NCBI GenBank assembly: GCA_013139395.1
Contig: WTAX01000300.1
Location: forward strand, 1-17,205
Reading direction: 5' to 3'
Source: Gammaproteobacteria bacterium
GTDB taxonomy: Bacteria > Pseudomonadota > Gammaproteobacteria > GRL18
Length of the DNA stretch: 17,205 bases
Every line of letters starts with the position of its first letter. The first letter of the stretch is position 1. The position numbers and the translations under genes are program-made. The notes under the pieces are model-generated. The model was not told where the DNA came from. It saw only the letters and a program-made list of their open reading frames with translations, and did no database searches. Shown here one piece after another: positions 1-7,500 of the stretch.

Positions 1-827
1 AATTTATGATTAAAATCTGCCGCATAGAGTCGTGATTTTTTAATCTCATCAAAGCCTCGAGCACCCAGAGTCGGACTGACAATAATCATTGACTGACTGG
101 TAATACCCGCCTCTTTACATTGCTGACGTATGGTGGAGATTGTGCCTCGGACAATTCTTTGTTCACCCGGCCAGCTGGCCTTATGTACTACCACGACAGG
201 CGCATCTTTTGACCAGCCGGCATTGACTAAGCTTTTTTCAATTTTATGTAAGAGTGTAATGGATAAAAACAGACATAAGGTCGCATGATGGCTGGCAAGC
301 TCCTCTAAGGATTCTCCATCCGGCATCGGAGTGCGTCCTTCTACACGAGTCAAAATGACCGTTTGTGTCACTTCCGGCAGGGTGAGTGTTTCCTGTGCGG
401 CGGCAGCAGCGGCCAGTGCTGATGATACGCCCGGTACGATAGCAGATTCAATACCTTCTTTATCCAGAGCCTGAATAATTTCCACCAGTACACCATACAA
501 ACCGGGATCGCCGGTTTGTAAACGAATGACTTTTTGCTTCTTTTTTGCTCGTTCAATTAACCAGCAGTTAATTTCTTCCAGATTCATGCCTTTTGAATCA
601 GCAATTTCACAACCTTCTTTTGACCAGAGCATAACGGTTTCACTCACCAGTGAGCCAGTAAATAAAATGGCATCTGCCTGCTCTATCAAATTTTTACCTT
701 TTACGGTGATCAATTCCGGATCACCAGGACCGGCACCAATAAACCAGACCTTCATACCATTCTTCTCAGGTTGAGAGCTTACCGGTTGACAGTTAGATGA
801 TTCTGCATTGACTAACGGTTTTGTCAT
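1..827 (-). CDS. cobM: Precorrin-4 C11-methyltransferase (3' end off window)
   Basis: SAM-dependent methylation of C-11 of the corrin ring during cobalamin synthesis, in the cytoplasm. My translation of the minus strand shows the family N-terminal motif GAGPGDPELITVKG (residues 31-44 of the long form), TGDPGLYG (105-112) and later PGVSS, all typical of the CobM/CbiF tetrapyrrole methylase fold. The frame is open to the left edge and ends with a YAADFNHK stretch typical of the extreme C-terminus, so only a few residues should be missing. The start is uncertain. ATG at 827 gives 24 extra residues (MTKPLVNAES...) with a weak AGAGAA upstream. ATG at 755 (MKVWFIGAGPG) matches the usual family N-terminus and has GAGAAG upstream. 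It lies 35 bp (or 107 bp) after cobB, in the same orientation and very likely in the same riboswitch-controlled operon. Whether the organism uses the aerobic (CobM) or anaerobic (CbiF) route cannot be decided from this gene. Confidence 0.92.
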   Translation of the reverse strand, partial: MTKPLVNAESSNCQPVSSQPEKNGMKVWFIGAGPGDPELITVKGKNLIEQADAILFTGSLVSETVMLWSKEGCEIADSKGMNLEEINCWLIERAKKKQKVIRLQTGDPGLYGVLVEIIQALDKEGIESAIVPGVSSALAAAAAAQETLTLPEVTQTVILTRVEGRTPMPDGESLEELASHHATLCLFLSITLLHKIEKSLVNAGWSKDAPVVVVHKASWPGEQRIVRGTISTIRQQCKEAGITSQSMIIVSPTLGARGFDEIKKSRLYAADFNHK

Positions 828-862
828 ATCGTATTGTTCTCTATTCTCTTTCTAATCTCTTG

Positions 863-2230
863 CTAACATATGTTTTCTAAGTCTGCGCTAAAAAATCGAC
901 TGGCCGCTTCCGGCGCACTGGCAAAATACCAATGAATATAGGAGGCCTTAATATTAGCCTTCGCTATCCCCTTATCACCTCTTGATACAACAAACACAGG
1001 AGTTAATTGCTCTAGTTCGGTACGTGTTGAGTGATGAAATTCATGACCTTTAAGACCGGCAAATTCACCCTCGGTACATTCACGATAGCCCAAAGAAGCC
1101 AGTTTATCCTGCATTTTAGTTTCAATGGGTAAAATATCAGCCATTTTCCATGAATGCCCCTGATGATCGATTAATCGTTTACCTAATAACATCATGCCGC
1201 CGCATTCTGCCAGAACCGGCTTGCCGCTTTTTACAAAAGTAAGCAGCGATGCCCAGGTGGCAGAAGCTTGCAAAGCCTTTGCATGTAATTCTGGATAACC
1301 TCCGGGCAGCCACAGTGCATCACTGCCTGCTGGAATACCATCACCCGCTATTGGTGAAAAATACTGCACCTCAGCACCCTGTTGTTTTAACCAGTCAATA
1401 TTCGCCGGATAAATAAAACAGCAGGCTTCATCATAAGCCACTGCAATAACTTTATTTCTTAACTTCTTATTGTTGTACTTCTTGTTGTACTTCTTGTTGT
1501 ACTTCTTGTTGTAAGAGTGCTGTTGTTCGTCATGAGATAAAGGTGCTTGCTCTTGTATTTCATATTGCGGTATAGCTTCGATCAAGGCATCCACTTCTAC
1601 ATGAAAATGCTGACTAAAATCCGGTAACGGGTATTCATCAGGTTTCACCAGACCCAGATGTCGTTCGGGTAATGTCGGTACTGATTTATCCAGCCAGGCT
1701 ATTAAGGGGGGTAAATCATGTTCCGCTAAATGCGCTTTTAATAGCTGAGCATGGTGCGCACTGCCCACTCTATTAGCAATAATACCTGAGATGCGTACTC
1801 CACACTTCATAGCATAATGCATAAAACCATACACCAGAGGCACGATTGAACCACTCATACCCTTAGCATCAACCACCAGCCAGATATCAATATTAAGTGC
1901 CTGTGCCAGATGCGCACTGGAGCCATTTTGCCCGACACCCTCACGGCCATCAAACAAGCCCATGACACCTTCGATAATGGCTACATCACTATGTTGCAAC
2001 TGCGCTTGTGAGAGTAATTTCTGACTCTCATCAATACCTATCATACGTGTATCAAGATTATAAGAATCATGACCAGTCAGTTTACGATGCCATAATGGGT
2101 CAAGAAAATCAGGGCCTGCTTTAAAACCACGAATAGTTTGTTTCTGAGCTAATAAATATTGCATGAGAGCCAGTGTTGCCGTTGTTTTACCACTACCTGA
2201 CTGCACTCCGGCAAGCAAAACTGTACGCAC
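863..2230 (-). CDS. cobB: Cobyrinate a,c-diamide synthase (CobB/CbiA)
   Basis: ATP- and glutamine-dependent amidation of the a and c side chains of (hydrogeno)cobyrinic acid. At 455 aa it is the usual family length. The N-terminal dethiobiotin-synthetase-like domain has a P-loop GVQSGSGKTT (8-17), DFLDPLWH (41-48) and GVMGLFDG (88-95). The C-terminal class I glutaminase-like domain has GGYPE (310-314), the nucleophile Cys343 in AECGG, HEFHHS (396-401) and the terminal SYIHWYF (430-436). Many relatives have HLHF where this one has HWYF. The linker between the domains (about 240-256) is an Asn/Lys/Tyr repeat made by a 12-bp tandem repeat. The start is GTG at 2230, supported by a good Shine-Dalgarno (AGGAGAAG) and by MRTVLLAGVQSG being the usual N-terminus. 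It is the first gene of the operon, with a cobalamin riboswitch about 140 bp upstream. Confidence 0.95.
   Translation of the reverse strand: MRTVLLAGVQSGSGKTTATLALMQYLLAQKQTIRGFKAGPDFLDPLWHRKLTGHDSYNLDTRMIGIDESQKLLSQAQLQHSDVAIIEGVMGLFDGREGVGQNGSSAHLAQALNIDIWLVVDAKGMSGSIVPLVYGFMHYAMKCGVRISGIIANRVGSAHHAQLLKAHLAEHDLPPLIAWLDKSVPTLPERHLGLVKPDEYPLPDFSQHFHVEVDALIEAIPQYEIQEQAPLSHDEQQHSYNKKYNKKYNKKYNNKKLRNKVIAVAYDEACCFIYPANIDWLKQQGAEVQYFSPIAGDGIPAGSDALWLPGGYPELHAKALQASATWASLLTFVKSGKPVLAECGGMMLLGKRLIDHQGHSWKMADILPIETKMQDKLASLGYRECTEGEFAGLKGHEFHHSTRTELEQLTPVFVVSRGDKGIAKANIKASYIHWYFASAPEAASRFFSADLENIC
1470..1513 (-). repeat. 12-bp in-frame tandem repeat inside cobB linker
   Basis: The plus-strand unit ttgttgtacttc occurs three times perfectly (1470-1481, 1482-1493, 1494-1505), followed by an 8-bp partial copy. 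Read on the minus strand it encodes YNKK repeats between the ATPase and glutaminase domains of cobB. Because the unit length is a multiple of three, copy-number changes leave the frame intact. Confidence 0.9.
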
Positions 2231-2234
2231 ACGA

Positions 2235-2242
2235 CTTCTCCT
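2235..2242 (-). promoter_or_regulatory. Shine-Dalgarno fixing the GTG start of cobB
   Basis: Minus-strand AGGAGAAG ends four bases before the GTG at 2230, and its AGGAG core is seven bases away. No ATG offers a comparable alternative near the conserved N-terminus, so this site decides the GTG start. Confidence 0.75.
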
Positions 2243-2343
2243 GATAAAACAAGTCTTTAAAAGAAAGTTATATTAACAAATATGGGGATGGGGAATATAT
2301 CAGGAAAGAAAATCAAAGAAAAACAGTTGATTCAATTCCCCGG

Positions 2344-2358
2344 ATTGCCCTCCGCAAT
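2344..2358 (-). promoter_or_regulatory. Small hairpin just after the riboswitch (possible expression platform)
   Basis: Minus-strand ATTGC-GGAGG-GCAAT forms a five-pair stem with a GGAGG loop, some 10-25 nt after the B12 box. It is followed at a distance by T-rich sequence but not by an immediate U-tract. The loop GGAGG is more than 110 nt from the cobB start, so it is not the cobB ribosome site. Whether this hairpin is the regulatory switch is not resolved by eye. Confidence 0.35.
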
Positions 2359-2367
2359 GGGTTATTT

Positions 2368-2555
2368 ATGTAGCAGGTCAGTCTCCGGACTTATGAGTAA
2401 GTTCTAAACTAGTAACAACACCTTCCCATATCATCACGATACAGTGGTCTTTGTTGCTTTTTCTCAATTACCGTTGCGGGGGCAGTGCAGGAATAATTTA
2501 TTACGAATACACCTGCTTCCTGTTTAATCTAAATTTATTTAGAAACCTGAAACAG
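2368..2555 (-). ncRNA. Cobalamin (AdoCbl/B12) riboswitch in the cobB leader
   Basis: Minus-strand sequence matches the class signatures in order. First comes a 5' CAGGTTTC (2549-2542), followed by a 7-bp hairpin TCTAAAT/ATTTAGA (2528-2543). Next are AACAGGAAGCAGGTG and the core CTGCCCCCGCAACGGTAA (2468-2485). Then GACCACTGT (2441-2449) precedes GGGAAGG (2421-2427), and the B12 box AAGTCCGGAGACTGACCTGCT closes it near 2372-2392. CAGGT at the 5' end can pair with ACCTG after the B12 box to close the aptamer. It lies in the leader of cobB. By family knowledge, B12 binding should repress the corrin operon. The exact ends are estimates. Confidence 0.93.
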
Positions 2556-2560
2556 GTGTA

Positions 2561-2589
2561 ATAGTACGTTTGACTTTATAGAGAGTCAA
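2561..2589 (-). promoter_or_regulatory. Sigma70-type promoter of the cobalamin operon
   Basis: On the minus strand, TTGACT (2589-2584) and TACTAT (2566-2561) are separated by exactly 17 bp. The predicted transcription start, near 2554-2555, coincides with the 5' end of the riboswitch aptamer. That independent agreement makes the promoter credible. The -35 is one arm of a TTGACT/AGTCAA inverted repeat (2570-2589). Confidence 0.7.
2570..2589. repeat. Inverted repeat TTGACT-8-AGTCAA over the cob promoter
   Basis: On the plus strand TTGACT (2570-2575) and AGTCAA (2584-2589) are perfect complements with an 8-bp spacer. The right arm is the -35 box of the predicted cobB promoter, so a protein bound here would block RNA polymerase. 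It could also be coincidental symmetry of a -35 consensus. Confidence 0.4.
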
Positions 2590-2607
2590 GTAAATTCATA
2601 TTTTACC

Positions 2608-2621
2608 TAGGGTAAACCCTA
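2608..2621. promoter_or_regulatory. Palindrome TAGGGT-AA-ACCCTA, candidate operator
   Basis: The arms TAGGGT and ACCCTA are perfect complements with a 2-bp centre. It sits 19 bp upstream of the predicted cobB -35 and about 70 bp upstream of the predicted -35 of the divergent secreted-protein gene. Size and place fit a dimeric regulator site. No regulator is identified in the window. Confidence 0.4.
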
Positions 2622-2692
2622 AGTCTAATAATTACAAGCACTTAGAATTAATGACGTATTTAAAAAAAACTGTATTTTTTTAATATTAATGG

Positions 2693-2721
2693 TTGCTTAT
2701 ATTACAATTCGAAGATATACT
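2693..2721 (+). promoter_or_regulatory. Sigma70-type promoter of the secreted Gly/Asn-rich protein gene
   Basis: TTGCTT (2693-2698) and TATACT (2716-2721) are 17 bp apart. This predicts a transcription start near 2728 and a leader of about 110 nt that is A/T-rich and shows no obvious structure. Confidence 0.55.
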
Positions 2722-2839
2722 CATCTCACTAAATAAAAAGATTGAAAGAACAGCTTCTGTTTTTATCAATTTAAAAAAGATTTAAACACATTTTTAAAAC
2801 ACTAATTAACTTAATAAACAATTTTCGGAGAGTATTAAA

Positions 2840-3415
2840 ATGAAAAAATTACTAATTGCTGCAGCAATCGCCGCTACTACTGCTTCTATGTCTGCCAGCG
2901 CATTTTGGGATGACGGAAACAGCAACACTAACTGGAATGGCAACGGCTATAACAACATGAATAACAATGCTAACGGCAATGGTTATGGTAATGGTTGGGG
3001 CGACGGTTCTGGTGATGCAGACATGGATGGTGATGTTGAAATCACTATTAAAGGCCGTGGACGTGGTCGTGGTAAAGGCAACACTCGTGGTTCAGCTTAC
3101 GGAAACGGCAACAGCAACTACAACGGTTATAACAACATGGACTACCGTGGTAATGGCTACAATAACTATGCTAATCAGCAAGGTTATGGCTATGCTCCTC
3201 GTCCTATGATGGCTCCTCAGCCAGCTCCTGTAGCTCCAGCTATGGCTCCAAACCCACAAGCTAAAGCTCAGTTTGAAGCACACCAGAAGCGTATGCAGGA
3301 AATGCAAGCTAAGCAGCAAGCTCAAATGGCTGCTGCTCGTAAAGCATACGAAGAAAGAATGAAGCAATGGTCTGCTCAGGCACCTGCTGCTCCAAGCGCA
3401 CCTGCTGCTAAGTAA
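2840..3415 (+). CDS. Secreted Gly/Asn-rich protein, sulfur globule protein-like
   Basis: This 191-aa exported low-complexity protein has a clear signal peptide (MKKLLIAAAIAATTASMSASA, cleavage after about residue 21). After it come a Gly/Asn/Tyr-rich block (26-54), an Asp-rich stretch ending in VEITIK (55-71), an RG-repeat (72-83) and a second Gly/Asn/Tyr block (86-118). A Pro/Ala/Met linker (119-140), a charged Gln/Lys/Glu helix-like segment (141-178) and an Ala/Pro tail finish it. The two Gly/Asn blocks share an NGYNNM-containing core, suggesting internal duplication. Composition, size, mature N-terminus AFWDD and export resemble the sulfur globule proteins that coat periplasmic sulfur deposits. 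This is recognition by pattern, not by alignment; a structural or biofilm protein is the alternative. Ribosome site CGGAGAG lies 7 bp before the ATG. Arg codons in the RG block are all CGT and Asn is mostly AAC, as in highly expressed genes. It appears monocistronic, with its own promoter and terminator. Confidence 0.7.
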   Translation: MKKLLIAAAIAATTASMSASAFWDDGNSNTNWNGNGYNNMNNNANGNGYGNGWGDGSGDADMDGDVEITIKGRGRGRGKGNTRGSAYGNGNSNYNGYNNMDYRGNGYNNYANQQGYGYAPRPMMAPQPAPVAPAMAPNPQAKAQFEAHQKRMQEMQAKQQAQMAAARKAYEERMKQWSAQAPAAPSAPAAK

Positions 3416-3458
3416 TACTTTTTAACAGGCGCACACTTTGCACCTGCTTAAAAAACTA

Positions 3459-3499
3459 AAAAGCCCGTAATGACTTAATTTCGTTACGGGCTTTTTTTT
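3459..3499 (+). terminator. Rho-independent terminator, probably bidirectional
   Basis: The stem AAGCCCGTAA/TTACGGGCTT (3461-3470 with 3484-3493) has a 13-nt loop and is followed by a run of T on the plus strand. On the minus strand the same stem is followed by CTTTTTAGTTTTTT. It can therefore end the secreted-protein transcript and the opposing diguanylate cyclase transcript. Confidence 0.9.
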
Positions 3500-3537
3500 G
3501 TGAATAACATACTCAATAAACCTGAAATTAAAGGCTT

Positions 3538-3626
3538 TGTAGAGGCGAATTTATTCGCCTATTTGTTATAGATATTAACTATCAGGCGAATCCCTTATGG
3601 GTCACGTAGTGATTGTCGCCTCTACA
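3538..3626. repeat. 89-bp MITE/REP-like inverted-repeat element
   Basis: Perfect 11-bp terminal inverted repeats TGTAGAGGCGA (3538-3548) and TCGCCTCTACA (3616-3626) bound the element. Inside are a hairpin GGCGAAT-TT-ATTCGCC (3544-3559) and a second imperfect hairpin AGGCGAATC/GATTGTCGCCT (about 3583-3622). It has no coding capacity and lies between two convergent genes, a typical landing site for short non-autonomous repeats. No second copy lies in this window, so its mobility is inferred from structure only. The rest of 3500-3651 holds nothing else that I can see. Confidence 0.6.
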
Positions 3627-3651
3627 TATACGGCACGTATTTCAAGTACAA

Positions 3652-4533
3652 TTATTCGCCAAGTATCACCTGATTTCTGCCATTTTCTTTAGCCTGATAG
3701 AGAGCCAAATCAGCTCGTTTAATCAAATCATCAACCATTTCACCTTCAGGTTTCATTTGTACCACACCAAAGCTACTGGTGACTGTTATTTGTTCAGGCT
3801 TTGCTTCTTCAATTAGCAGTCGGTAGTTTTCTGCCTTAACCTGAGCATCCTTTAGATCGCAATGATCGTATAATATAACAAACTCTTCACCACCAAAACG
3901 GGCAGCAATATCTTCTTCACGGCATTGAGCGCTAATAATCTTAGCTACGGCCTGAAGCACAACATCACCGACTGGATGTCCATAGTTATCATTAATGTCT
4001 TTAAAATGATCAATATCCATCATCATCAGGCTTACTGGTTCATGATGTCTTTTCGCCCTGGCTATTTTTTTATTGGCACTAATAAATAAATAATGGCGAT
4101 TATAAAGCCCGGTTAACTGATCATACATTGCCATTGCAGTTAATTTATCATGTTGTAATTTAAGGGTAACATGGGTATTGACCCGGGCAGCCACAATTGA
4201 AGGCCGTATCGGCTTGGTGATATAATCCACTGCGCCTAATTGCAAGCCTTTTTCTTCATCTTCTTCCTGATCATTGGCGGTAACAAAAATAACGGGTATA
4301 TTTTGTGTAGCAGGATCGTTTTTTAGCTGCCGGCAAACCTCATAACCATCCATACCCGGCATTTCAATATCCAGTAAAACTAAATCTGGCGGCGGCTTAG
4401 CAGCAACCAGTTGCAGACATCTGGGGCCATCCATTGCTACTTTAATATGATAGTTATCTTTTAGACAACTGGCCAGCACCTGAACATTAGCAGGCACATC
4501 ATCGACAATAAGAATAATGGGTTTATCACTCAC
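3652..4533 (-). CDS. REC-GGDEF response regulator, diguanylate cyclase (PleD-like)
   Basis: Predicted to make cyclic di-GMP from two GTP when its receiver domain is phosphorylated. The 293-aa protein has a REC domain (5-120) with acidic pair D11/D12, phospho-acceptor D55 (LVLLDIEMPGMDG), T85 and K107. A short helical linker leads to a GGDEF domain (about 130-291). The active site is GGEEF (214-218), and the inhibitory I-site RxxD is present as REED (205-208), five residues before it. MDIDHFKDIND (172-182) supplies the metal-binding Asp. All key residues are present, so an active, feedback-inhibited enzyme is expected. The start is GTG at 4533, directly after the TAA of the upstream kinase gene (zero gap), with GAAGGAAG as ribosome site inside the kinase 3' end. 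This spacing implies translational coupling and makes the kinase its probable phospho-donor. Confidence 0.94.
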   Translation of the reverse strand: MSDKPIILIVDDVPANVQVLASCLKDNYHIKVAMDGPRCLQLVAAKPPPDLVLLDIEMPGMDGYEVCRQLKNDPATQNIPVIFVTANDQEEDEEKGLQLGAVDYITKPIRPSIVAARVNTHVTLKLQHDKLTAMAMYDQLTGLYNRHYLFISANKKIARAKRHHEPVSLMMMDIDHFKDINDNYGHPVGDVVLQAVAKIISAQCREEDIAARFGGEEFVILYDHCDLKDAQVKAENYRLLIEEAKPEQITVTSSFGVVQMKPEGEMVDDLIKRADLALYQAKENGRNQVILGE

Positions 4534-7500
4534 TTAAGAATCTTCCTTCTGCCCATGTCCTGAACTGGTATGCATATTTAATTGATTTTCAATGTTGTGA
4601 ATCGTTTGTAAGGCTGCAAATGAATCAAATTGAGCAATCTGCTCCATTAGCTGCATTAATAGATATTGTATTTTCTCATCAGAAGAACCTGTTTTTAATG
4701 GTTCAAGCTCATTCGTATCAATATAATCTCCTTGCTGTAATTTTTCAGCAAGTGCTTTTAGTAAAACATGAATTTGTTCATTTGTTAATACTTGATGAGT
4801 AGTTTCTGGTTTTTTATGATGTTCAATATATTGCTTTAGACACTGGGTTAACTGTTCATTGATAGTGATCAGTTCGGCAAATTGCTGTTGCACGGGCTCT
4901 GTATCTCCAGCTTTTGCTGACTTATCCATCTGTATTGTCAATGCATGTAAACGTAAGCCGCTGATATTAGCAGCAACGCCCTTAATGGTATGTACTGCAC
5001 GTTGTATGAATGCAATCTCTTTTTTCTCAAGTGCCTGTTGTAAATCCTGAATGCGCTCCGGCATATCTTCAAGAAATAATTCAATTAAAGCGATTAGCTC
5101 TATTGTCTCTCCACCCATGCGTTTTAATGCACTGGATTGATCCCAGGCGACTGCCTGAACTGGCTTAGATTCTGCAAGATCTTTACTCGTCGATTTTTCC
5201 GGCTGCGGCACTTTATCCAGCTGTGGAGCTTTATTTTGCTGTAGCGCACTGGAGTTCATTATCCATTTACAAAGCTTAGCGAATAAAAGTTCCCGATCAA
5301 TTGGTTTGCTCAGATAATCATCCATACCGGCAGCCAGACATTTTTCCTGATCACCCTGCATGGCATTGGCAGTCAAAGCGACAATTGGTATGGTCTTATA
5401 ATAATCACCAGCCTTACCGGCACGGATCTGACGGCTGGCTTCATAACCATCCATTTCAGGCATCTGGCAATCCATTAGTATCAAACTATAGGGGTCATTT
5501 TCTGATGCCTGATTCAGCACACTTAATGCCTCCACACCATTGGCAGCAACCTCTGCCTGCAAACCCAGTTTCTTTAAAATACCTTTAGCCACTAATTGAT
5601 TAACTTTATTATCCTCTACCAGTAATAAACGAGTATTTTCAGGACATCCCTGTGCATGTTCATATTGTACAATATTATTTTTCTCCAGGGTTTTAACATA
5701 GTGGTGAGTCACCAATGGCTGAGCCTGTTCCAGCGTTTCTCCACCATCAGCCACAACGGATAAAGCGTAAAAGATATCTGAGGTAGTCACAGGTTTAGGA
5801 AAGTATGCACTAAATCCTAAATCAGCAAAATACTGCGCATCTCCTCGTTGCACCATTGACGTCATCATCACTAGCCGCATAGAGTCAAAACGATGGTCAG
5901 TACGTAGTTTCCGGCTCAATTGAGCACCATCCATATTCGGCATTTGCATATCCAGCAAAGCAATATCAAAAAATGCTTTATCCTCCATATTTGCTCTGTT
6001 GTCACACAGTGCCAGTGCCGCCAAACCATCTTCAGCTTCTTCGACCTCAGCGCCCCAATGTTCTAACTGTGCTCTTAACACTTCACGATTAGTCGCATTA
6101 CTATCAACAATTAATAAATTAAGCATAGCAATATCAACTTCAGGAATAACCAGGTGAGAACTCTGACAAGATTCCAGCAACAAGTTGAATTCAAAACAAC
6201 TACCCTTACCCTCTTCACTATGAGCCTGTATGTTACCTTCCATTAACACACATAGTTTTTTAGCAATAGCCAGACCCAGACCTGTGCCGCCATATTTACG
6301 TGTTGTTGATGCATCAATCTGACTAAATGAGCCAAATAATAATTCTTGTTTGTCTTTGGCAATACCAATGCCGGTATCGGTGACTTTACAATGTAAATTC
6401 AGTTTTTCTTTACCCTCAAGTTCGATGCTTTTAAGTTCAACAAATATGACCACTTCACCCTCTGAGGTGAATTTAATGGCATTACTAACTAAATTGGTAA
6501 GAATCTGGCGTAACCTTCCGGGATCTCCTTTAACCATAGATTGTTCAACATTGATCACATCCAGTATCAGCTCTACACCTTTGCTCTGTGCCTGAAGCGC
6601 CATAGCTTCTGAAAACTCACCCAGCATTGTGCGCAGATCAAAGTCCATTATTTCCAATTCCAGCTTACCGGCCTCTATTTTGGAAAAATCTAAAATATCA
6701 TTAATCAGTGCTAATAAGGCATTGGCACTTCCCTGAGCTAACTGCGCTCTATGTTGTTGTTCTTTATTTAAATCGGTATCAAGTAATAAGCCCAACATAC
6801 CCAGTACACCATTCATAGGGGTACGAATTTCATGGCTCATGGTGGCCAGAAACTCACTTTTACTTTTGGCACTGACTTCAGCTATTTTCACAGCGTCTTC
6901 CAACTCCTGAGTTCGCACAATAACCTGTTCTTCCAGATTTTCAGCCAGGTGACGCAAGTCCTGTCTGGATTGATGCAAGCGATGCAGCATCGTATTGAAG
7001 GATTTTGCCAGTACCCCCAATGCATCAGAACGATTAAAGTCAGGAAATTGAATATTTTCATCACCGCGTGAAATTCGATTAGCCGCCTGAGTCAGACTTC
7101 GAATGGGTTTGAGCAGAAAAAATGCAAGAAATGCCATCGCAACACTCAGTATGAGGGCCATAGAGATAACACCAAAAGCCAGGCGTTGCCCAAAACCCTG
7201 AGACTGCTTTTCAATGACCTTATGTGATGCTAAGGCACTGGTAATAAGATATTTACTCTCATCAAGCGGATCATAATGTAAATAGCGAACAATAAGACTG
7301 GCCGATTCACCCGGTAAGTTCAACACCTTAAAGTCACTATAATTAGTCACGGGTAGTCGTGAAGAGACTAACGGAGAGTGTAGTAATCCAACCGAAGAAA
7401 AGTCTTGTAACAGGCCTGACTCTCCGCCTAAAGCTCGAGTAAATCGTCGCTCTTTATCAAAATGAAACAGATAGTCACCCTGCTTATCAGCAATAGCATA

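Noticed and set aside
368-556. 62-aa minus-strand open frame
   Set aside because: Out of frame with cobM on the same strand and inside it; no recognisable protein.
526-774. 82-aa plus-strand open frame within the cobM region
   Set aside because: It is antisense to conserved CobM motifs (GAGPGDPE, TGDPGLYG), so it is a shadow frame.
1470-1513. Short repeats as a CRISPR array
   Set aside because: The units are contiguous 12-mers without spacers, and they are in frame within cobB.
3092-3367. Antisense 91-aa open frame with hydrophobic stretches opposite the secreted-protein gene
   Set aside because: It is the complement of a low-complexity Gly/Asn/Ala coding region, has no ribosome site of note, and its hydrophobicity follows from the sense-strand codon composition.
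3613-3816. 67-aa plus-strand open frame at the end of the cyclase gene
   Set aside because: It starts inside the repeat element and runs antisense to the conserved GGDEF C-terminus; no family is recognised.
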